From Paenacidovorax monticola (GTDB lineage Bacteria; Pseudomonadota; Gammaproteobacteria; Burkholderiales; Burkholderiaceae_C): 64,000 bases of DNA. Location of the stretch: the NCBI RefSeq assembly GCF_014489595.1, contig NZ_CP060790.1:2356001-2420000 (forward strand), given 5' to 3'. Under the pieces are notes generated by a model. The model did no database searches, was not told the origin of the DNA, and saw only the letters and a list, made by a program, of their open reading frames with translations. Shown here piece after piece: positions 58,523 through 64,000 of the stretch (the stretch's first letter is position 1; the number at the start of each line of letters is the position of its first letter). The position numbers and the translations under genes were made by a program.

Positions 58523-59365
58523 ATGAAATTCCAAGGTTCCCAGAATTACGTCGCCACCCCTGATTTGATGCTCGCGGTGAACGCGGCCGGCACGCTGCAG
58601 CGCCCGCTGCTTGTCAAGGGCGAGCCCGGCACCGGCAAGACGATGCTGGCCGAGGAGGTGGCCCGGGCGCTGGACATGCCGCTGCTGCAATGGCACATCA
58701 AGTCCACCACCAAGGCGCAGCAGGGCCTCTACGAATACGACGCGGTGAGCCGCCTGCGCGACAGCCAGCTCGGCGACGAGCGCGTGAAGGACATCCACAA
58801 CTACATCGTCAAGGGCGTGCTGTGGCAGGCCTTCACGGCCGACCGGCCCGTGGCGCTGCTGATCGACGAGATCGACAAGGCCGACATCGAATTCCCGAAC
58901 GACCTGCTGCGCGAGATCGACCGCATGGAGTTCTACTGCTACGAGACGCGCGAGATGATCCGCGCCAAGCACCGGCCGCTGGTCTTCATCACCTCGAACA
59001 ACGAGAAGGAACTGCCCGACGCCTTCCTGCGCCGCTGCTTCTTCCACTACATCAAGTTTCCCGAGGCCGAGACGATGAAGAAGATCGTCGACGTGCACTT
59101 CCCCACGCTCAAGAGCGACCTGCTCACCGTGGCGATGAAGACCTTCTACGACGTGCGCGGCCTGCCGGGCCTCAAGAAGAAGCCCTCGACCAGCGAACTC
59201 ATCGACTGGCTCAAGCTGCTCGTGGCCGAGGAGATCCCGCTCGAAGCGCTGCAGAGCGCCGACAACAAGGTGGCCGTGCCCCCGCTGGTGGGCGCGCTGC
59301 TCAAGAACGAGCAGGACGTGAGCCTGTTCGAAAAGCTGGTCTTCATGAACCAGCGCAACCGCTGA
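58523..59365 (+). CDS. MoxR-type AAA+ ATPase
   Basis: 280 residues from MKFQGSQNYV. Walker A GEPGTGKTMLAEEVARAL (about 32-49), Walker B ALLIDEIDKAD, sensor-1 VFITSNNEKELPDAFLRRCF. In this group the ATPase works with a VWA-domain protein as a metal- or cofactor-insertion chaperone; the partner is encoded downstream at 60231-61418. The 158 bases upstream hold its promoter and that of the divergent cytochrome c4. Confidence 0.93.
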   Translation: MKFQGSQNYVATPDLMLAVNAAGTLQRPLLVKGEPGTGKTMLAEEVARALDMPLLQWHIKSTTKAQQGLYEYDAVSRLRDSQLGDERVKDIHNYIVKGVLWQAFTADRPVALLIDEIDKADIEFPNDLLREIDRMEFYCYETREMIRAKHRPLVFITSNNEKELPDAFLRRCFFHYIKFPEAETMKKIVDVHFPTLKSDLLTVAMKTFYDVRGLPGLKKKPSTSELIDWLKLLVAEEIPLEALQSADNKVAVPPLVGALLKNEQDVSLFEKLVFMNQRNR

Positions 59366-59375
59366 GGGCCGCCGC

Positions 59376-59606
59376 ATGAGCGCCGCGCGCCGCCTGCTGA
59401 TCGAGGGGCTGTCCGACGCCATCGGCTTCGTCGCGGGCGCGCTCGCAGGCTACGGACTGGCCCGCGCCTTCGGCCTCGACCTCTTCGCCGAGGGCTATGG
59501 CGCCGCGAGCATCGCGGGCATCGCCCTCGTGGGCCTGGGCGGCGGCCTGGGCCTGCACGCGGCACGGCGCTGGCGCGCCGGCCGCTCCACCGCATCGGGA
59601 GACTGA
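59376..59606 (+). CDS. Small membrane protein, unknown
   Basis: 76 residues. Two hydrophobic stretches (GFVAGALAGYGLARAFGL and AASIAGIALVGLGGGLGLHA) rich in Gly and Ala. It lies 10 bases after the MoxR gene and 3 bases before the acetyltransferase, so it is translated in the same operon. No family recognised. Confidence 0.65.
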   Translation: MSAARRLLIEGLSDAIGFVAGALAGYGLARAFGLDLFAEGYGAASIAGIALVGLGGGLGLHAARRWRAGRSTASGD

Positions 59607-59609
59607 CAC

Positions 59610-60212
59610 ATGGCATTCGTGGAACCCATCGTCCTGCGCGATCGTGGCGTGCGCCTGGAGCCGCTCGCGCTCACGCACGAGGCCGGCCTGGCCGCAGCGG
59701 CCGCCGACGGCGAGCTGTGGAAGCTGCGTGTGACCTCGGTGCCCGAGCCGCAGGACACGCGCGCCTACATCGAGGCCGCGCTCGCCGGCCGCGAGCAGGG
59801 CCACCGCTTCGCGTTTGCCGTGGTCGAGGACGCGACCGGCACCGTGCTTGGCTCCACGAGCTACCACGACATCCTGCCCGCCGTGAAGCGCGTGGAGATC
59901 GGCTACACCTGGTACGCCCGGCGCGTGCAGCGCTCCCACGTGAACACCACCTGCAAGCTGCTCATGATGGGCCACGCCTTCGATGCGCTGGGTTGCCATG
60001 TGGTGGGCTGGCGCACCGACAACTACAACTTCGCGAGCCAGCGCGCCATCGAGCGCCTGGGTGCCCGCAAGGACGGCGTGATCCGCGGCCACGCGCCGCG
60101 CCGCGACGGCACCATCCGCGACACCGTGATGTACAGCATGCGCAGCGGCGAATGGCCCGAGGCGCGCACGCAATTGCTATACCTTTTGCAGCAGCATGCG
60201 CAGAAGGCATAA
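59610..60212 (+). CDS. GNAT family N-acetyltransferase (RimJ/RimL-like)
   Basis: 200 residues. The GNAT fold shows RVEIGYTWYARRVQRSHVNT (acetyl-CoA site, lacking the full Q/RxxGxG/A loop) and YNFASQRAIERLGARKDG, as in ribosomal-protein or antibiotic acetyltransferases of the RimL type. The C-terminal end (RTQLLYLLQQHAQKA) contains a fragment resembling the interspersed repeat. The substrate is unknown. Confidence 0.88.
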   Translation: MAFVEPIVLRDRGVRLEPLALTHEAGLAAAAADGELWKLRVTSVPEPQDTRAYIEAALAGREQGHRFAFAVVEDATGTVLGSTSYHDILPAVKRVEIGYTWYARRVQRSHVNTTCKLLMMGHAFDALGCHVVGWRTDNYNFASQRAIERLGARKDGVIRGHAPRRDGTIRDTVMYSMRSGEWPEARTQLLYLLQQHAQKA

Positions 60213-60230
60213 GCGCAAGAGGCTCCAATC

Positions 60231-61418
60231 ATGCTGATCGACTTCTTCTACACGCTGCGCGCGGCCAAGCTGCCGGTGTCGGTCAAGGAATACCTGGTGC
60301 TGCTCGAGGCGCTGCAGGCCGGCGTGGTGGGCCCATGCTCCGACGACGCCTGGAGCCTGGACGACTTCTACTACATGGCGCGCACCGCGCTCGTGAAGGA
60401 CGAGAAGCACTTCGACAAGTTCGACCGCGCGTTCGCCGCCTACTTCAAGGGCGTGGAGATGCTGGCCGACTTCACCAAGGAAATCCCCGCCGACTGGCTG
60501 CGCAAGATGCTCGAGCGCGAGCTGAGCCCCGAGGAGAAGGCCGCCATCGAGAAGATGGGCTGGGACGAGCTGATGGAGACGCTCAAGAAGCGGCTTGAGG
60601 AACAGAAGGAGCGCCACGAGGGCGGCAACCGCTGGATCGGCACGGGCGGCACCAGCCCTTTCGGCCACGGCGGCTACAACCCGCAGGGCATCCGCATCGG
60701 CGGCGCGGGCAAGAACAAGAGCGCCGTGAAGGTCTGGGAGCAGCGCGCCTACCGCGACTACGACGACCAGCAGGAGCTGGGCACGCGCAACATCAAGGTG
60801 GCGCTGCGCCGCCTGCGCAAGTTCGCGCGCGAGGGGCACGAGCTGGAGCTGGACCTGCCCGACACCATCCGCAGCACGGCCGCCAACGCCGGCTACCTGG
60901 ACATCAAGATGGTGCCCGAGCGCCACAACAACGTGAAGGTGCTGCTGCTCATGGACGTGGGCGGCACCATGGACGAGCACATCCAGCGCGTCGAGGAGCT
61001 GTTCTCGGCCGTCAAGAGCGAGTTCAAGCACCTGGAGTTCTACTACTTCCACAACTGCGTCTACGACTTCATGTGGAAGAACAACCGTCGCCGCTTCGCC
61101 GAGAAATTCCCGACCTGGGACATCATTCGCAAGTACAACAAGGACTACAAGCTCATCTTCGTGGGCGACGCCACGATGAGCCCCTACGAGATCCTGCAGC
61201 CCGGCGGCAGCGTGGAGTACAACAACGAGGAGGCCGGTGCCGAGTGGATCCAGCGCCTCACGCACGCCTTCCCCAAGTTCGCGTGGATCAACCCCGAGCC
61301 GCAGGGCGTGTGGCAGTACCGCCAGAGCATCAGCATCATCCAGCAGCTCATGGGCCAGCGCATGTACCCTTTGTCACTCAAGGGCCTCGAGGAGACCATG
61401 CGGCTTTTGTCAAAATAG
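60231..61418 (+). CDS. VWA-domain (CoxE-like) partner of MoxR
   Basis: 395 residues. N-terminal helical domain (about 1-130), a linker with HEGGNRWIGTGGTSPFGHGG, then the VWA domain (about 235-390), whose MIDAS-like motif reads LLMDVGGTMDEH. The usual DxSxS is altered to DxGGT, common in this subfamily, so metal binding may be weak. It pairs with the MoxR ATPase at 58523-59365, with two genes between. Confidence 0.9.
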   Translation: MLIDFFYTLRAAKLPVSVKEYLVLLEALQAGVVGPCSDDAWSLDDFYYMARTALVKDEKHFDKFDRAFAAYFKGVEMLADFTKEIPADWLRKMLERELSPEEKAAIEKMGWDELMETLKKRLEEQKERHEGGNRWIGTGGTSPFGHGGYNPQGIRIGGAGKNKSAVKVWEQRAYRDYDDQQELGTRNIKVALRRLRKFAREGHELELDLPDTIRSTAANAGYLDIKMVPERHNNVKVLLLMDVGGTMDEHIQRVEELFSAVKSEFKHLEFYYFHNCVYDFMWKNNRRRFAEKFPTWDIIRKYNKDYKLIFVGDATMSPYEILQPGGSVEYNNEEAGAEWIQRLTHAFPKFAWINPEPQGVWQYRQSISIIQQLMGQRMYPLSLKGLEETMRLLSK

Positions 61419-61422
61419 CCGC

Positions 61423-63293
61423 ATGCCCAAGCCTCCCCCAGCGCCGGCCCGTTGGCCGGCGCTGCTGTTTCTCGTTGCCGCGCTGTGGCTGCCAGGCTGC
61501 AGCCTGCTGCCTGGCGCCCAGCCCGCCGAACCCGAGGCCGCCGCCACCTCTCCCACCACTGGCGCCCAGGCCTTCACGCTCGAAGTGCGCGCGCCCGACA
61601 CGGTGCGCGAACTGCTCACGCTGCACCTGGAACTGCAGCGCTACCGCCAACTGACCGACCTGCAGGCCAGCGAGCTGTCGCGCCTGCTCGTCGCGGCCGA
61701 TGCCGACGCGCGCGGGCTGCTGGGCACGCAGGGCTACTTCAGCCCCACGATCACGATCGAAAGCCACCCGCCCGCCGAGGGCCGCACCGCGCCGCGCAGC
61801 GTGGTCATGACCGTGGAGCCCGGCCCCGGACCACGGTCGCCAGCACGCAGATCGACTTCACGGGGGCCGCCGCGCAGGCCCCCGAGTTCGCGCGCCGCCA
61901 GTCGCGCGTGGAGCGCAACTGGTCGCTGGAGCCCGGCGACGCGTTCACCCAGCAGGCCTGGGACAACGCCAAGACCCAGGGCCTGCGCCGCCTGCAGGAG
62001 CGGCGCTACCCCACGGCCAAGCTGGCCAGCAGCCGCGCCGAGATCGACGCCGACCAGAACCGCGCCGCGCTCAGCGTGACCTACGACACGGGCGCCGCCT
62101 ACCGCTTCGGCCCGCTGCAGGTGCACGGCAGCGAGCGCTACGACCCCGATGGCGCACGCCGCATCGCGCGGCTGCCCACGGGCGCCGACTATTCCGAGGC
62201 CGAGCTGCTCGATGCCCAGCAGCGCCTGGCCAGCAGTGGCTACTACGACGCCGTATTCCTCACGCTCGACACCGAAGGCACCGATCCGCAGGCCGCCCCC
62301 GTGGTGGCGCAGGTGCGCGAGTCCAAGCTGCAGAAGATGGTGTTCGGCGTGGGCTTCTCCACCGACAGCGGGCCGCGCCTGACGGCGGACCACATCCACA
62401 ACCGCCTGCCCTGGCTGGGCTGGCGCGCCGTGACCAAGCTCTCGCTCGACCGCGACGCGAAGCTGCTCGACACTGAATGGGTGTCGCTGCCCGACGAGAA
62501 GGGCTGGCGCCGCTTCGGCGCGGCCCAGGCCAAGCGCGAGGCCACGGGCAGCTACGAAGTCAACAGCGCGCGTCTGCGCGGCGGCGTCAGCCAGACCTCG
62601 GGCCACATCGACCGCAACTACTACGTGCAGTACGACGCCGCCAACGCGCAGGGCACGGACGCACCGCCGCCCAGCGGCGCCATCAGCGCCAACTACGGCT
62701 GGACGGGCCGCTACTTCAACAACAACACCAACCCCACGCGCGGCTACGGCCTGGGCGTGGAGCTGGGCGTGGGCACCACGCTGCGCGGGCACCGCGACCC
62801 GTTCGTGCGCGCGCGCATGCGCTGGCAATCGTTCATTCCCCTGGGCAAGGTGGAGGTGGCCACGGGCCAGTCGCGCAACGCGCGCCTGGCGCTGCGCGCC
62901 GAAGGCGGCGCCGTGGTCGCGCGCGACAACGCCCAGGTGCCGGTCACCCAGCTCTTCATCACGGGCGGCGACACCACCGTGCGCGGCTACGGCTACCGCT
63001 CGATCGGTGCACGCACCGACAACGGCACGCTCTACGGCGGCCGCTACATGGCCGTGGCCAGCGCCGAGTGGCAGCGGCCCATCGTCGTGCGCGGCGACGT
63101 GACCAACTGGGAAAGCGCCGTCTTCATCGACGCGGGCGCCGTGACCGACGAACTTCAGCACATCGACCCGCGCGTGGGCATCGGTGCCGGCCTGCGCTGG
63201 CGCAGCCCCGTGGGCCCGCTGCAGGCCGACCTGGCCTGGGGCGCGCAGTCCAGGCGCCTGCGGCTGCACCTGCGGCTGGGCTTCAGTTTCTGA
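61423..63293 (+). CDS. tamA: TamA-type outer-membrane translocase subunit (Omp85 family), one frameshift
   Basis: About 623 residues after repair. The signal peptide ends in LPGC, so the N-terminus looks like a lipoprotein. POTRA domains (about 50-290) are followed by a 16-strand barrel with the Omp85 RGYGYRSIG motif (loop L6; about 535) and a C-terminal LRLHLRLGFSF. Frame is lost at the C run 61824-61827; adding one base joins EPGP to RTTVASTQIDF. It precedes tamB, and TamAB exports or assembles outer-membrane proteins and lipids. It starts 4 bases after the VWA stop, so it may be co-transcribed. Confidence 0.92.
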
Positions 63294-63323
63294 CGAAGGC
63301 GCCCCAGAGCCGCCTGCCTGCGA

Positions 63324-64000
63324 ATGACAGAAAAGAACACCACCTCCGCCCCCGCACGCCGCCCGGCCGCGCGACGCCTTGTGCGCGTCCTGCTCTGGCT
63401 GGCGGCCGCGCTGCTGGCCCTGGCCTTGCTCGCCTTGGGCGGCGCCTGGTGGTGGGCGGGCAGCAGCACTTCGCTGGCCACGGCGCTGGCGCGTGCTGCA
63501 CGGTACCTGCCCGAGGGCAGAGCCTGGAGAGCCGCGACGTCACGGGCTCGCTGCGCGCGGGCGGCCGCATCGGCTGGCTGCGCTGGAATAGCCCCACGCT
63601 GGCCGTCGAGCTGGAGGATGCGCGCCTGGGCTGGAGCCTGCGCCCCCTGCTGCAGCGCAAGCTACACCTGGGCGAGCTGTCGGCCGTGCGCGTGCAGATC
63701 ACGCCCCAGGGTCCGCCCAGCACCGAGCCCCCCACGCCCCTCGCCGCGCTGGAGCTGCCCATCGCCGTGGAACTGCCGGTGCGCGTGGACCAGCTCGTCT
63801 GGGCCGCCCCCACGCCCGTGGCCGTGCAGAACCTGCAGGGCAGCTACCGCTACGACGGCCGCGAGCACCACCTCGCCATCGACCGGCTCGACTGGGCCCT
63901 GGGACGCTACAGCGCCCAGGCCACGCTGCAGGGCGCCGCGCCCATGGCACTCCGCGCCGCGCTGGACGGCCACCTGCAGACCACGCCCCCGGGCGATGGC
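63324..64000 (+). CDS. tamB: TamB-type translocation/assembly protein, 5' part, one frameshift
   Basis: Starts MTEKNTTSAPARRPA, an Arg-rich head, then a membrane anchor LLWLAAALLALALLALGGAW. A missing G at 63515-63517 separates it from SLESRDVTGSLRAGGRIGWL, typical of the AsmA/TamB beginning; the frame then stays open to the right edge. Most of the gene lies outside the window. TamB spans the periplasm and works with TamA encoded just upstream. Confidence 0.88.
   Translation, partial: MTEKNTTSAPARRPAARRLVRVLLWLAAALLALALLALGGAWWWAGSSTSLATALARAARYLPEGRAWRAATSRARCARAAASAGCAGIAPRWPSSWRMRAWAGACAPCCSASYTWASCRPCACRSRPRVRPAPSPPRPSPRWSCPSPWNCRCAWTSSSGPPPRPWPCRTCRAATATTAASTTSPSTGSTGPWDATAPRPRCRAPRPWHSAPRWTATCRPRPRAM

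Overview
The window is GC-rich DNA from a betaproteobacterium, most likely a member of the Comamonadaceae close to Acidovorax. The signs are several orphan Bug/TctC-type solute receptors, a caa3-like cytochrome oxidase cluster with DUF2909 and DUF2970 partners, DUF4148 secreted peptides, a CIRCE element in front of rpoH, and a short interspersed repeat of a kind common in that family. No rRNA, tRNA or CRISPR array was recognised.

Layout. 1-5501 is a sugar-acid (aldonate-type) catabolic cluster: semialdehyde dehydrogenase, Bug receptor, RraA-like protein, IlvD/Edd dehydratase and a divergent FCD/GntR repressor, with a perfect palindrome in the shared promoter. 5518-9899 is a Fur-box-headed five-gene operon: di-heme c-type lipoprotein, outer-membrane porin, FMN-binding protein, ApbE flavin transferase and cytochrome-b-like membrane protein. 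A PhyH-type dioxygenase diverges from it. 11199-15085 holds a LysR/pyrrolidone peptidase pair, then a decaying stretch: a SnoaL protein, a LysR::SDR deletion chimera and a broken metallo-beta-lactamase-fold gene. 15086-18749 is an accessory patch: a large HEAT-repeat protein, a TctC fragment, a truncated P2-like tail sheath and a stand-alone TipAS-domain protein. 18750-22386 is a FadH-type reductase operon with a divergent PadR regulator and two near-identical palindromic operators. 22895-28569 carries CIRCE-rpoH, a Bug receptor, a Crp/Fnr regulator with an N-terminal cysteine cluster, and a PAS-GGDEF-EAL protein.

27958-37152 is a nearly complete aa3/caa3 oxidase locus: ctaC, ctaD, a 37-residue assembly peptide, ctaG, DUF2970, ctaE, DUF2909, SURF1, a SCO-like protein, ctaA, ctaB and sco1. 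37211-45910 is housekeeping and mixed: DUF2244, bioC-like, comF, trmL, LysR, two DUF4148 genes, MaoC, ParA, LysE and a KefB-type antiporter. 45950-49854 has a Fur-box TonB receptor and a LysR/SDR pair. 49947-55246 is a beta-ketoadipate module (Bug receptor, SDR, pcaF, pcaJ, pcaI, divergent IclR-type regulator with a three-half-site operator). 55453-64000 carries a chemoreceptor, DUF1841, cytochrome c4, a MoxR/VWA pair, GNAT, tamA and the start of tamB.

A quality warning applies to the whole window. At least 17 single-base losses, nearly all in short G or C runs, break otherwise intact genes, including rpoH, ctaD, ctaB, trmL, comF and tamA. They are almost certainly consensus errors, and the coordinates given here span the whole repaired gene. 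The MBL-fold gene (extra in-frame stop) and the LysR::SDR chimera look truly degraded.
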